The notes: a model not told the origin generated them from the letters alone. 64,000 nucleotides of DNA from an uncultured Paracoccaceae bacterium (GCA_947492475.1 CANLNM010000006.1:124001-188000), one strand, 5' to 3'. Counted from the first letter of the stretch, positions 42,431-52,237 are shown. Made by a program: numbers and translations.

Positions 42431-45183
42431 TGGCCCAGCCTATCCAGTAGGTCAGGCACATGGACCTGATCCGATTTGTAATTCCCGGTCAGCACATGCA
42501 TCACCAGATTAACCCCAAACCGCAGCGCGATTTCGCGTTGGCGTTCTCCGGCCATGCCGCGCCCCACAGGAAACATGCGATTGCCGGTTTCGTCGATGGC
42601 CCAGGCCGCAGCCCAGTCATTGCCGCCAATGACAATCGGGGTGACGCCATCGTTCAGATCACGAAACGGCATGCCTTCGGTCTGGGTGGCACCGGGGGGC
42701 GCTGCTTCGACCCAGACGTCGCGGCTGGCATAGCGGCCGGGAAAATCCTGTAACAGGTAAAACGACCGGGTCAGGACATGATCGCTGGGAATGGGTTCAA
42801 GCGCGGGGATGTCCAACGACCGGGCAATCGCCTGTAGATGCCTCCCCTCTGGGGAGGCGCCGCCAAATCCGGCGATATTTGCGTCGCGTGTGTCAAACAG
42901 GATCATGCCGCCAGTTTGCAGATACCGGTTCAGCTTGGCATAGGCATCACGGGATGGCAGGGCCTGATCAGGTGATATCGGCCAGTATAGCAACGGGAAA
43001 AAGCTAAGCTCATCGGTTTCGATATTCACCCCGATTGGGGCGGCTGGTTCTACGGATGTGCGGCGATAAAGCGTATCAGACAGGCCAAATAACCCGCGTG
43101 AGGCGGCTTCGTCGATCCGGGAATTTCCGGTCAGAACATGGGCCAGTACCACTTCTGATGTGGCGCGAATGGCGATGTCATCGCTTTGGGCCTGCGCATC
43201 AGGGGCCAAGGACAGCGCCGCCAAAATCACAGCTGCACTTTGCAAACGGGGCCCGCGCAATTTGCCCGATAAGGCGAGCGAGGCCAAAATATCCAGCGCC
43301 AACAGCGCCAATGCCCCGATCAACATCCAGCCTTTGAGCAGGGTTTCCCGCACCACGCCCAATCCTTCGACGCGAATGTGATCTGGCCAAATTGCGGGGG
43401 TGATATCGGTGTTGTGGGATATGGTGTTCACCGCAATCCGCCGATCTTCGCCTGCGTAAATGCCGGGGGGCAGGTCCGCATCCGGTTGCCCCAATGCCAG
43501 CCGTTCACCGGTCACGCCGGGGCGCGTTTCGGCAGGTTCAACATCGCCAAAACCGGTCAGCACCCGTTCGATAGACCAGCTGGTGCCTGCCAGATCCTCG
43601 GCTGATTGCGCAGCGGGACGGGTGGAAACCGCGAGCCGTTCCAGCATCTGCACAAACAGGCCGGACAGGGGCAGGTTGGACCATTCCGCATTGGCCGTCA
43701 CATGCACCAGCACGATCTGACCCTGTCCGTGGGATTTTTGTGTGACCAATGGCGTGCCATCAGCCAATTGCGCGATCACGCGGTCGGACAATGTGGGATC
43801 AGGTTGGGCGACGATTTGGGCGGTGACGGTCACATCTTCGGGCACTGGCAGGCCGAAAAATGGCGATCCTTGTGCAAATGGCGCCAACGCTTTGGGTTCG
43901 CCCCAACTCATGGCGCCGCCGACCGTGCGTCCACCGGCGCGCAGGCGCACGGGCATCAGCGGGTCTTCGTCGACGCGGCTGATGTCACTGGCGGCCAAAC
44001 GTGGACCGGCGAACCGCAACAACAATCCGCCTTGGTCCAGCCAATCCAGCATGGCGGTTTCTTCGGCAAAGGACAGCCCCGCAACATCGGCCAAAATGAT
44101 CACATCCGGGTTGGCCAACAGCACATCATCCAGGGTGCCGTTGATCAGGTCCGCCGTGGGGATCAACGCCTGTTCCAGATAATGCAGCGGCGACAGCAAT
44201 TCGATTTCTTCGCTGTTTTGTCCGCCTGCAATCAACGCAACTTCGCGGCGTTTCAGGGCGTCATCGGTCAATGTAACCGCCCCTGCTGACCGGAGCCCGG
44301 TCAATTCAAATCGGGTGATCCGATTGCGCAATTCTGGTGGCAATGACAGGTCGAGTTCGGCCTCAAGTTCGCCAGCCTCCCATGTGATATCGGATTGTGC
44401 CAGGCTGCGTTCCCGCCCAGCCGGGTCCAGCCCGATGGTCGAAATGCGCGCCGTGGCGGCCCCGACATCAACGGCCCGTGCGGCGGTCAGTTTGATCACA
44501 CCATCCTCAAAGCGGGCGGGGCGCAGGGCCAATACGGGTCGGTTGCTTTGATAGGCGGTGACAGTGCCGTGGGTTTCCAGCGCGCTGAGCAGATCCATCC
44601 GACCATCGCGGGTGACGCCGTCTGACAACCAATAGGTTTCAAAATCCCCGGTCAGCGTGGCCAGCCAAGTGGCAATGGCATCCGCATTTGGCGCCCAGGC
44701 ATTGGGGGTAAATCCGGGCAAACGCTGGGTGATGGCATCTGCGGCGACAAAATTAGGCCCCTCTGCAGGCAAATCGGTCAGGCTGATCAGATCGACCTGA
44801 CGCCCATCGCGGGCCGCATCCGCCAGCAACCCTTCGATCCGGTCCAACCGGCGTGGCCAGTCGCGTGCATCCGCCCATGACCCATCCACGAGGATCAGCA
44901 AAGGACCGGTTCCACGGCTGTCATCGGTGGGGTTCAAAACCGGCCCGGCAAAGCCTAAAATCATCGCCGCAACCGCCAACATGCGCAGCACCAACAACCA
45001 CCAAGGTGTGCGGTCGGTTTGGCTTTCGTCATCTTGTAAGCCCAAAAGCAACGCCACACCCGGAAATGCGCGGCGGATAGGCGCGGGGGGCACGGCGCGC
45101 AGCAGCACATACAGGATTGGCAGGGCCAGCAGCCCAATCAGCAGGGCGGGGGCGGCAAATCCGATCGGGCCGACGGTCCACAT
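42427..45183 (-). CDS. BatA-like/DUF4159 membrane protein
   Basis: This 918-residue protein has an N-terminal BatA-like pair of helices (APALLIGLLALPILYVLL near residue 9 and WWLLVLRMLAVAAMILGFAG near residue 60), a VWA-like part (LILVDGSWADARDW), further helices near residue 620, and a C-terminal DUF4159-type domain (about 690-918) with RTSVEPAAPIGVNIETDELS and YLQTGGMILFDTRDANI. The ATG at 45183 overlaps the DUF58 stop (TAATG). It is co-translated with its neighbours. The function is unknown. Confidence 0.86.
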   Translation of the reverse strand: MWTVGPIGFAAPALLIGLLALPILYVLLRAVPPAPIRRAFPGVALLLGLQDDESQTDRTPWWLLVLRMLAVAAMILGFAGPVLNPTDDSRGTGPLLILVDGSWADARDWPRRLDRIEGLLADAARDGRQVDLISLTDLPAEGPNFVAADAITQRLPGFTPNAWAPNADAIATWLATLTGDFETYWLSDGVTRDGRMDLLSALETHGTVTAYQSNRPVLALRPARFEDGVIKLTAARAVDVGAATARISTIGLDPAGRERSLAQSDITWEAGELEAELDLSLPPELRNRITRFELTGLRSAGAVTLTDDALKRREVALIAGGQNSEEIELLSPLHYLEQALIPTADLINGTLDDVLLANPDVIILADVAGLSFAEETAMLDWLDQGGLLLRFAGPRLAASDISRVDEDPLMPVRLRAGGRTVGGAMSWGEPKALAPFAQGSPFFGLPVPEDVTVTAQIVAQPDPTLSDRVIAQLADGTPLVTQKSHGQGQIVLVHVTANAEWSNLPLSGLFVQMLERLAVSTRPAAQSAEDLAGTSWSIERVLTGFGDVEPAETRPGVTGERLALGQPDADLPPGIYAGEDRRIAVNTISHNTDITPAIWPDHIRVEGLGVVRETLLKGWMLIGALALLALDILASLALSGKLRGPRLQSAAVILAALSLAPDAQAQSDDIAIRATSEVVLAHVLTGNSRIDEAASRGLFGLSDTLYRRTSVEPAAPIGVNIETDELSFFPLLYWPISPDQALPSRDAYAKLNRYLQTGGMILFDTRDANIAGFGGASPEGRHLQAIARSLDIPALEPIPSDHVLTRSFYLLQDFPGRYASRDVWVEAAPPGATQTEGMPFRDLNDGVTPIVIGGNDWAAAWAIDETGNRMFPVGRGMAGERQREIALRFGVNLVMHVLTGNYKSDQVHVPDLLDRLGQ

Positions 45184-46052
45184 TAGCGATGCTCCAGCGT
45201 GTTGAACAACCACAACAAAGCCGCAGAGGCGGGGTCATTTGTGTGATGCGTTGTGATCTGAAAATCGGTGGCACGGGCCAGTTTGGCCAGCGCGTCTTTG
45301 CGCTGCGCCAGCCGAGTCAAATACCGATCCCGCAACTGACCGGCATGCAATGTTTCATGGGCGATGGTTCCGCCGATGCTCTGAAATACGGTGCGGCCGT
45401 GGAATGGAAACTCTTCTTCTTGGGGGTCCAGAACCTGTAGGATTGCGCCGCGAATGCCGCGTTCGGCGGCACTGGTCAGGGCCAGTTCCAACGGGGCCAA
45501 ATCCCCCATGAAATCAGAAATGAACAAGGCGCGTGATTGGGGCAGCAACCCGGCGGTGCCGGGATATGCGTAATCTTCGGGCGCGTCGGTGGTTAGCCGT
45601 GTGGCCAGCCGGTTCAATTGTTCGCGACCATTGCGGGGCGGCAGGGTGTCGCCGGCCAATCCCACCCGTTCGCCACTGCGCAGCAACATGATCGATACGG
45701 CCATCGCCAATAGGCGCGCGCGGTGCAATTTGGTCGGGATGTCGTCGGTTGACGCGAACCGCATCGACGCGCCCTGATCGACCCATAGCAGCACCGATTG
45801 CGCCACCTGCCATTCGCGTTCTTTGACAAAGGCACCATCGGCCTTGGCTGACCGCCGCCAGTCAATATGGCGGGCTTCGTCCCATGGCAGGGCGGGTCGG
45901 TATTGCCAAAATGCGTCGCCTTGTCCTGCTTTTCTACGGCCATGTGCCCCCAGCAATACGGTCGAGGCAAGATGTTCTGCCTCGGCCATAAGCGGGGGAA
46001 AGGGGGCCGTTAAATCCTCGGCCTTGTGGCGTAGATCAGCAGGGTTTGTCAC
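45183..46052 (-). CDS. DUF58 domain protein
   Basis: This 289-residue protein has the DUF58 core (ARHIDWRRSAKADGAFVKER near residue 59 and a VWA-like LLWVDQGASMRF, LFISDFMGDL), typical of partners of MoxR ATPases. It overlaps moxR by 4 nt and the DUF4159 gene by 1 nt, so the operon is tightly coupled. The MoxR-DUF58 pair is thought to act as a chaperone for large assemblies; no client is evident. Confidence 0.92.
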   Translation of the reverse strand: MTNPADLRHKAEDLTAPFPPLMAEAEHLASTVLLGAHGRRKAGQGDAFWQYRPALPWDEARHIDWRRSAKADGAFVKEREWQVAQSVLLWVDQGASMRFASTDDIPTKLHRARLLAMAVSIMLLRSGERVGLAGDTLPPRNGREQLNRLATRLTTDAPEDYAYPGTAGLLPQSRALFISDFMGDLAPLELALTSAAERGIRGAILQVLDPQEEEFPFHGRTVFQSIGGTIAHETLHAGQLRDRYLTRLAQRKDALAKLARATDFQITTHHTNDPASAALLWLFNTLEHR

Positions 46053-47050
46053 GCAGCGGCCTCAACCTTGGTGATGTGGGCGGCGACCTGATCGATGACA
46101 TCGGGCAGGGTGGCACCACGGGCACGTGCGGCAAAAGACAGAGCCATGCGATGGGTCAAAACCGGTGCGGCCAGTTTGCGTACATCATCGGCGTTGGGCG
46201 CCAAACGTCCGTCCAGTAATGCCTCTGCACGTACCGTTAGCATCAACGCCTGAGCCGCGCGCGGGCCAGGGCCCCAGCTGACGGTGTCGCGCACGATTTC
46301 GGGTGCAGATGGATCATCCGGGCGGCAGGCGCGTACCAGATCCAGGATCATTTCCACAATCGCATCGCCCACCGGCATCCGGCGCAACACAACCTGCGCG
46401 GCCAGCAACTCATCGGCGGTAAAGACCGCGGTGGCGTCGTCTTCGGCTGTGCCGGTGGTGGCGATCAGGATGTCCTTTTCGGTGTCACGATCCGGGTATG
46501 GCACGTCGATCTGCACCAAAAACCGGTCGAGCTGTGCCTCTGGCAGGGGATAGGTGCCTTCTTGTTCAATCGGGTTCTGGGTGGCCAAAACGTGGAACGG
46601 TTTGCCCAACGGGCGATGTTGGCCGGCGATGGTCACTTCGCGTTCCTGCATGGCCTGCAACAGGGCCGATTGGGTGCGTGGCGATGCCCGGTTGATTTCG
46701 TCGGCCATCAACAACTGACAGAAAACCGGTCCTTCGATGAACCGAAACTGGCGGCTGCCATCTGCGGATGTTTCCAGAACTTCGGACCCCAGAATGTCGG
46801 CAGGCATCAAATCGGGTGTGAATTGAATGCGGTTTTCATTCAACCCCATCACCGTCGACAACGTATCCACAAGGCGGGTTTTGCCCAATCCCGGCAGGCC
46901 CACCAACAAGGCATGCCCCCCTGACACCAATGCAGACAGCGTCAGGTCAACCACACGATCCTGTCCAATGAACCGCCGCGCAATACTTTGGCGTGCTTCG
47001 CCCAGCTTCGCCCCTAGGGCTTCAATCTCGGCAACAAGCTCTTCTGCCAT
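46049..47050 (-). CDS. MoxR-family AAA+ ATPase
   Basis: This 333-residue ATPase has Walker A GLPGLGKTR near residue 57, Walker B LLMADEINRA near residue 116, and an arginine-finger and lid region through RFLVQIDVPYPD. Typical MoxR spacing and length are kept. It is the first gene of a four-gene operon (moxR, DUF58, DUF4159, GATase-like) and is divergent from the DUF1285 gene across 82 nt. The role is probably maturation of a membrane complex by analogy. Confidence 0.94.
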   Translation of the reverse strand: MAEELVAEIEALGAKLGEARQSIARRFIGQDRVVDLTLSALVSGGHALLVGLPGLGKTRLVDTLSTVMGLNENRIQFTPDLMPADILGSEVLETSADGSRQFRFIEGPVFCQLLMADEINRASPRTQSALLQAMQEREVTIAGQHRPLGKPFHVLATQNPIEQEGTYPLPEAQLDRFLVQIDVPYPDRDTEKDILIATTGTAEDDATAVFTADELLAAQVVLRRMPVGDAIVEMILDLVRACRPDDPSAPEIVRDTVSWGPGPRAAQALMLTVRAEALLDGRLAPNADDVRKLAAPVLTHRMALSFAARARGATLPDVIDQVAAHITKVEAAA

Positions 47051-47132
47051 GGCAATCTCTCCTGTCGAAATGTAACATCGGTATCAGATCAGATAAACGC
47101 CCGGACCCCAACGGCAAATTCAGGAAAAACAC

Positions 47133-47699
47133 ATGAGTTTGAACGCATCGGCAGAAAGCCTCGCATCGGCGGCCCGTCAGGCCAGCAAAAAAGGCCCACC
47201 CCCGGTTGATAAATGGAACCCGCCATTTTGTGGGGACCTGGATATGCGGATCGCACGCGACGGCACGTGGTTTTATCTGGGAACCCCGATTGGGCGCTAT
47301 GAATTGGTCAAACTGTTTTCGTCCATAATCCGCAAGGATGGCGACGATTTTTTCCTTGTCACGCCGGTGGAAAAGGTCGGCATCACGGTGGATGATGCCC
47401 CGTTCGTGGCCGTTGATTTTAACAGCGTCGACAATGGTTTAGAATTTGTCACCAATGTCGAAGACGTGGTGGTTGCGGGGCCCGATCACCCCATTCGGGT
47501 GGTGCGGGATGCTGAAACGGGCGAACCGTCGCCCTATATTTTGATCAGACGCAATCTAGAGGCGTTGATAGATCGCAAAAGTTTTTATCGATTGGTGGAT
47601 CTGGGCGAAACACAGACCGTGGATGGGGCGGACTGGTTCGGGATCACATCACAAGGGACCTTTTTTCCGATTATTTTGAGTGAGGAGTTAGATGTTTAA
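47133..47699 (+). CDS. DUF1285 protein
   Basis: This 188-residue cytoplasmic protein has the DUF1285 pattern: PFCGDLDMRIARDGTWFYLG, IGRYELVKLFSSIIRKDGDD and FFLVTPVEKVGI. Structures of the family show a double beta-barrel-like fold of unknown role. It is divergent from moxR, which is a recurrent arrangement in Rhodobacteraceae as I recall. Hydroxypyruvate isomerase follows after 2 nt. Confidence 0.9.
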   Translation: MSLNASAESLASAARQASKKGPPPVDKWNPPFCGDLDMRIARDGTWFYLGTPIGRYELVKLFSSIIRKDGDDFFLVTPVEKVGITVDDAPFVAVDFNSVDNGLEFVTNVEDVVVAGPDHPIRVVRDAETGEPSPYILIRRNLEALIDRKSFYRLVDLGETQTVDGADWFGITSQGTFFPIILSEELDV

Positions 47700-47701
47700 C
47701 T

Positions 47702-48451
47702 ATGCCGCGATTTTGTGCCAATTTGACGATGCTATTCACAGAAATGCCATTGCTGGAACGCCCCGAAGCCGCCGCGCGGGCCGGATTTAAATCGGTCGAG
47801 CTGCTGTTTCCTTATGATACCAACGCCGCAGAGCTGGGCAGTGCTTTGGCGCGGTCTGGTCTGTCTTTGTCGTTGATAAACTGTCCACCGCCCAATTACA
47901 CCGATGGGCCACGTGGGTTTGCCGCGATCCCCGGACTTCAATCGCGGTTCCGGCAGGATTTCAAACGATCTTTGCGGTATGCGACGGTTCTGGGGGTGCA
48001 GCATTTGCATATCATGGCAGGTGTTGCAGAGGGCGACGATGCGCGCAAAACCTTTGTTGAAAACCTGACATGGGCGGCCTCGGTCGCCCCAAAACAAAGC
48101 CTGACCATCGAACCGATCAATTCAATGGATATGCCGGGATATTTCCTGTCCAGTTTTGATCAGGCCATGGCCATTCTGGATGAAATCAACGCGCCCAACC
48201 TACATCTGCAATTTGACGCCTATCACGCGCATCACATCACAGGCGATGTATTGGGCACGTGGGAAAATGTGCGCCGTCGCACGGTGCATGTTCAGGTGGC
48301 GGGCGTGCCGGGGCGGCATGAACCACGCGCTGGTCAAATCGACTATCCGGGGTTCTTTAAGAAATTGGATGCAGACGGATATGACGGGCTGGTTAGCGGT
48401 GAATATCGCCCGGTTGCAGGGACGATGGATGGGCTGGACTGGATAAAATGA
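47702..48451 (+). CDS. hyi: Hydroxypyruvate isomerase
   Basis: This 249-residue TIM-barrel enzyme interconverts hydroxypyruvate and tartronate semialdehyde. The family motifs are ANLTMLFTEMPLLERPEAAA, LSLINCPPPNYTDGPRG, the catalytic glutamate in LTIEPINSMDMPGYFL, and the second in VSGEYRPVAGT. It lies 2 nt after the DUF1285 gene. The glycolate oxidase operon 10 kb away yields glyoxylate, whose carboligation product is this enzyme's substrate, but the genes are not contiguous. Function is well supported by motifs. Confidence 0.92.
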   Translation: MPRFCANLTMLFTEMPLLERPEAAARAGFKSVELLFPYDTNAAELGSALARSGLSLSLINCPPPNYTDGPRGFAAIPGLQSRFRQDFKRSLRYATVLGVQHLHIMAGVAEGDDARKTFVENLTWAASVAPKQSLTIEPINSMDMPGYFLSSFDQAMAILDEINAPNLHLQFDAYHAHHITGDVLGTWENVRRRTVHVQVAGVPGRHEPRAGQIDYPGFFKKLDADGYDGLVSGEYRPVAGTMDGLDWIK

Positions 48452-48530
48452 CGTTCTCCAAACCCTGCTGACACTATGCTGTCAGTAGGACTGTGCCAAA
48501 AGGGGACATCGACATTTAAAGGAGAAACCG

Positions 48531-48890
48531 ATGTCATCTATGCCTATTGTTGTCTGGACCGAAATCCCTGTTTCCAAATTGGACAGCGCCATCAGCTTTT
48601 ATAACGAAGTGTTCAACTGGGACATGCAGATCAACACTGATTCCCCCAATCCAACGGCCGTTTTGGGCGGTCGGATGGATACGGTTGCCGGGTCCCTGTT
48701 TGAGGGAACACCGGGCACCGGGACCGTGATCCACATCGCTGTTCCTGACACTCTGGAAGCGACGCGCGACCGCTGTACCGCTGCGGGCGGCAAAGTCACG
48801 AGCGATATCGTCACCCTGCCTGTGGGCCGGTTTGTCTATGCCAGCGATCCTGACGGCAACGCGCTGGGCCTGTTTGAGGTCGCAGCCTGA
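48531..48890 (+). CDS. VOC-family protein (glyoxalase/bleomycin-resistance-like)
   Basis: This 119-residue protein has two beta-alpha-beta-beta-beta modules: VVWTEIPVSKLDSAISFYNE at the start and VGRFVYASDPDGNALGLFEV at the end, as in VOC metalloenzymes. Of the usual metal ligands a terminal glutamate is present; the first histidine is replaced, so catalysis is uncertain. Strong AGGAGA upstream of ATG 48531. It overlaps the WYL regulator by 1 nt (TGATG) and may be its target. Confidence 0.87.
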   Translation: MSSMPIVVWTEIPVSKLDSAISFYNEVFNWDMQINTDSPNPTAVLGGRMDTVAGSLFEGTPGTGTVIHIAVPDTLEATRDRCTAAGGKVTSDIVTLPVGRFVYASDPDGNALGLFEVAA

Positions 48891-49573
48891 TGCGGCGCGC
48901 CGACCGTCTGTTTCAGATTGTCCAATACCTACGGGGCGGGCGATTGGTGACGGCGGCGCAGCTGGCAGATCGCCTAGAAGTCACGACCCGGACCGTTTAC
49001 CGGGACGTGGCTGATCTGATCGGGTCAGGCGTGCCCATCGAAGGCGAAGCGGGCGTCGGATATTTAATGCGGGACGGCTATGATTTACCGCCGTTGATGT
49101 TCACCAAAGACGAAATTGTCGCGCTTGTGGCGGGGGCGCGGATGATCCGGGCATGGGGTGGCGCCGAAATGGGTCGCGCCGCCGAAGAGGCGCTGGTCAA
49201 AATCGAATCCGTGTTGCCCGATGAGGCCCGTTTGCGCGCCGCGCGCGTGAAAATCGATGCGTTTTCCGTGTTTGCGATGGACGAAGCGATGCGCATGTTG
49301 GTGGACCGTTTGGAAGCAGCCTGTGATCAGCAGATCAAGCTGGCGCTGGGCTACAGCGATGCCGAAGGCGAGGTCACGCAACGCGATATTCGCCCGCTTG
49401 GGCTGTTGTTTTGGGGGCGGACCTGGACCTTGGCGGCCTATTGCGAAAAACGCCAAGATTTCCGTATGTTTCGTCTGGATCGCATGGATCACGTCGAAGA
49501 GCGCGGCCCGTTCAAAGACGAAAAGGGCAAGACCTACCGGGATTTCTTTGCCCAAAAGCGACCCGAGATGTGA
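48890..49573 (+). CDS. WYL-domain transcriptional regulator (DeoR-type HTH)
   Basis: This 227-residue protein has an N-terminal winged helix (AQLADRLEVTTRTVYRDVAD near residue 23) and a WYL domain (about 130-220) with DIRPLGLLFWGRTWTLAAYCEKR, in which the WYL tripeptide is altered. WYL proteins sense small molecules or nucleic acid and appear in metabolism and phage-defence regulation. It is coupled to the VOC gene by a 1-nt overlap. It is convergent with the VWA gene. Confidence 0.9.
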   Translation: MRRADRLFQIVQYLRGGRLVTAAQLADRLEVTTRTVYRDVADLIGSGVPIEGEAGVGYLMRDGYDLPPLMFTKDEIVALVAGARMIRAWGGAEMGRAAEEALVKIESVLPDEARLRAARVKIDAFSVFAMDEAMRMLVDRLEAACDQQIKLALGYSDAEGEVTQRDIRPLGLLFWGRTWTLAAYCEKRQDFRMFRLDRMDHVEERGPFKDEKGKTYRDFFAQKRPEM

Positions 49574-49607
49574 ACCGGATCGCAGTGATTGTTTGAGACA
49601 ATAAAAC

Positions 49608-51623
49608 CTATTGCTCAGACAGGCTTTGGGCGAGGCGCATCAATTGCACGGCCTCGGTGCGATAGCCAAACGGATCGTCGCCACGATTGGCATTTGCCAA
49701 CGCAATCGCATCCCCGTAGGACCAATCGCCGATATAGTCATTGGACCGCAGCAATTGCCCAAATCCCGCCATGGCAACCGCAAAGGCCTGTTCGGTATTG
49801 GCCACATCACCGGGCAGGATCGGGGTTTCGATCAACTGACTGACATCTTGGCCCGGAGTTTTGTAGCGCAACCGCAAAAACCCCAGTTCATCGCTGTCCG
49901 TCGCGGTTTGGGTGGGTTGATACCGCAGCGGATCGGTCAATTGCGCGGGCGATCCAACGGGCGTGACTTCGTAGATGGCGGTCACGTTGTGGCCCGCGCC
50001 CAATTCCCCGGCATCCACCGCGTCATTGTTGAAATCTTCGCGGTTCAACTGGCGGGTTTCATAGCCGATCAGCCGATATTCTGCGATCTGGGCCGGGTTG
50101 AATTCGACCTGAATTTTCACATCATTTGCGATGGGGAACAGCGCACCGGTCAGTTGATCCACCAACACTTTTTGGGCTTCGTTCAGCGTGTCGATATAGG
50201 CGGCCTGACCGTTTCCGTTTTGGGCCAAGGCCTGCATCGTGGCGTCGTTCAGATTGCCCCGCCCAAAGCCCAGCACAGACAGATATGTGCCGGTATCGCG
50301 TTTGTCTGCGATGTAGTTTTCCAATCCAGATGGGTCAGACACACCCACGTTAAAATCCCCATCCGTGGCCAAAATCACGCGGTTCACTTCGCCGTTTTGT
50401 GACATGTCCGCCGCGATGGCATAGGCCTGTTCCAGACCACCCTGTCCGTTGGTGGACCCACCCGCGCCAAGGGATGAAATGGCCTGCAAAATGGCCTGAC
50501 GATCACTGGCGGCCGTGGGGGCCAGCACCTGTCCGGCACTGCCCGCATATTCGACAATCGCCACTTCGTCATCGGGATGCAGGTTGTCCAGCATCAGGCG
50601 AAAGCTTTGTTTGAGCAGCGGTAATTTTGACGGATCGTTCATAGACCCGGACGTGTCGATCAGAAACACGAGGTTCAGCGGCGGGCGATCCTCAATCGCG
50701 GGCATGGTGCCCTGGATCGCGATATGAACCAGCTGCGTGTCGGTGTTCCATGGGGTTTCAAACACATTCACGGTGGGGCGGAACGGCGCATCGTCCAGCG
50801 TTCCGGACGGGTAGTCATATGGGAAATAGTTGATCAATTCCTCAACCCGCACGGCATCTGGATCGGGCAGAAACCCACGGCTCAGGCTGTTGCGCAGCAA
50901 CGAATAAGACGCGGTATCCACATCGATGGAAAATGTCGAAACGGGGTCGGTCGCCGTGACCTTAAGCGGGTTTTGATCGGTGTTGGCATAGGTTTCGGCG
51001 GTTTCGCTAAAATGACTCGTTTCTAAGTCTACCGCAGCAAGCGCACCGACATCCGCAGATGGGCTGAAAAACTGACCGCCCATGTTCAATGCGTCCTCTT
51101 GAGATAGGGTTCTGGCCTGGCTTTCAGCCATTATTGGTTCGGCGTGAATTTCCATTGCCACTTGCGGTAGGGGATCTGACACGGCTTGATCATTGCCCAA
51201 ATCGACTTGTGCGACATCATTGGGCACAATCAGATCCGCCACAGGTTCCGTGCGGCGGGTCAGGTTTGTGACCTCTTCGGCCTCGGCAATTGTCAGAGGG
51301 GTGTTTGTTGGGATCGATGGTTTCCACATGTCCTGACCAAACGGGGTCAGCACGATCACGCCACATGCAACGATTGCAGTGGTAAAGGTCAGCCCGGCGC
51401 GGGACGTCAGTGTATTCAGCATTTGTTTTGCTCCTGTCCAGAGGCCCATCGGGCCAGCTACAGGATTGGAACGCGGCTGATCCGTCGATCCTTGGCGCAT
51501 TTCGAAATTTTTCTGCGCGAGGGCCAGATTTTCTGCCTTGCGGGTCGCGTTTGGGGCCGGGGACGCAGTGCCAAACAGGGCTTTCAGGTCATCAAGTTCA
51601 TCGCCATTGATATCGTCATTCAT
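49608..51623 (-). CDS. VWA-domain membrane protein with sigma-linked N-terminus (YfbK-like)
   Basis: This 671-residue protein starts with about 85 cytoplasmic residues, then a membrane helix (LTFTTAIVACGVIVLTPF). The outer part has a VWF-associated segment, FSIDVDTASYSLLRNSLSRG, then a VWA domain with the MIDAS motif DTSGSMND near residue 325 and ATDGDFNVG, and a C-terminal DUF3520-like domain. It overlaps the ECF sigma gene by 4 nt, so the cytoplasmic part may act as an anti-sigma or be regulated by it. It resembles Escherichia coli YfbK. The function is unknown. Confidence 0.84.
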   Translation of the reverse strand: MNDDINGDELDDLKALFGTASPAPNATRKAENLALAQKNFEMRQGSTDQPRSNPVAGPMGLWTGAKQMLNTLTSRAGLTFTTAIVACGVIVLTPFGQDMWKPSIPTNTPLTIAEAEEVTNLTRRTEPVADLIVPNDVAQVDLGNDQAVSDPLPQVAMEIHAEPIMAESQARTLSQEDALNMGGQFFSPSADVGALAAVDLETSHFSETAETYANTDQNPLKVTATDPVSTFSIDVDTASYSLLRNSLSRGFLPDPDAVRVEELINYFPYDYPSGTLDDAPFRPTVNVFETPWNTDTQLVHIAIQGTMPAIEDRPPLNLVFLIDTSGSMNDPSKLPLLKQSFRLMLDNLHPDDEVAIVEYAGSAGQVLAPTAASDRQAILQAISSLGAGGSTNGQGGLEQAYAIAADMSQNGEVNRVILATDGDFNVGVSDPSGLENYIADKRDTGTYLSVLGFGRGNLNDATMQALAQNGNGQAAYIDTLNEAQKVLVDQLTGALFPIANDVKIQVEFNPAQIAEYRLIGYETRQLNREDFNNDAVDAGELGAGHNVTAIYEVTPVGSPAQLTDPLRYQPTQTATDSDELGFLRLRYKTPGQDVSQLIETPILPGDVANTEQAFAVAMAGFGQLLRSNDYIGDWSYGDAIALANANRGDDPFGYRTEAVQLMRLAQSLSEQ

Positions 51624-52165
51624 GATGTGCCCTCCTTTTCTTTTTGGGCGCGCAGGGCCTTGCGGGCCTCAGATAAGCGCCACGAAATTGTGCCTTCGGA
51701 TACGCCGAGGATTTCGCCGGCCTGGGCGTGGGTCATGTCATCCAGAACCAGAGCCAATGTATCGCGCAAATCCGGGGGCAATTGCGCCATCGCCGCCCCA
51801 AGCCAGTCAGATTGCACGCGGTTTTCGGCCAGTTCTGCCTGTCGCGCCTTTTCCCAATCCCCCCAGCCGGTGGCGGCTTTGGAATGGGTTGACTGACGGC
51901 GGCGGCGATCATGGGCGGCATTGACCGCAACGCGGTAGAGCCACGTGGTGACCTTGGCGCGGCGCTGATATTGCCCCAATTTTGCGGGCAATGCGGCGCA
52001 AATATCCTGTGTCAGGTCCTCAGCCTCTTCGCGATTGCCGGTCAGACGATAACACAGGCCAAACAATCTGTCATAGACACGCGCCAAAAGGGTGGCAAAG
52101 GCGTTGCCATCCCCATTTGCCGCCGCAAAGGCCAAATCTTCGTCGCTTGCTTCCATCAACATCAC
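51620..52165 (-). CDS. ECF-type RNA polymerase sigma factor
   Basis: This 181-residue sigma factor has region 2 (YDRLFGLCYRLTGNREEAED and TTWLYRVAVNAAHDRRRR) and region 4 (LPPDLRDTLALVLDDMTHAQ and GEILGVSEGTISWRLSEARK). It is coupled to the VWA membrane protein by a 4-nt overlap (ATGA), a sigma/membrane-partner pair. No separate anti-sigma gene with a zinc motif is nearby. Its regulon is unknown. Confidence 0.93.
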   Translation of the reverse strand: MMLMEASDEDLAFAAANGDGNAFATLLARVYDRLFGLCYRLTGNREEAEDLTQDICAALPAKLGQYQRRAKVTTWLYRVAVNAAHDRRRRQSTHSKAATGWGDWEKARQAELAENRVQSDWLGAAMAQLPPDLRDTLALVLDDMTHAQAGEILGVSEGTISWRLSEARKALRAQKEKEGTS

Positions 52166-52237
52166 CCTATGGGACGTGTGCGGCAGGTCAATCCTTGGAA
52201 AAATCTTAAAGTTTTTCAGAAGCGGTTGGATTCAAAC

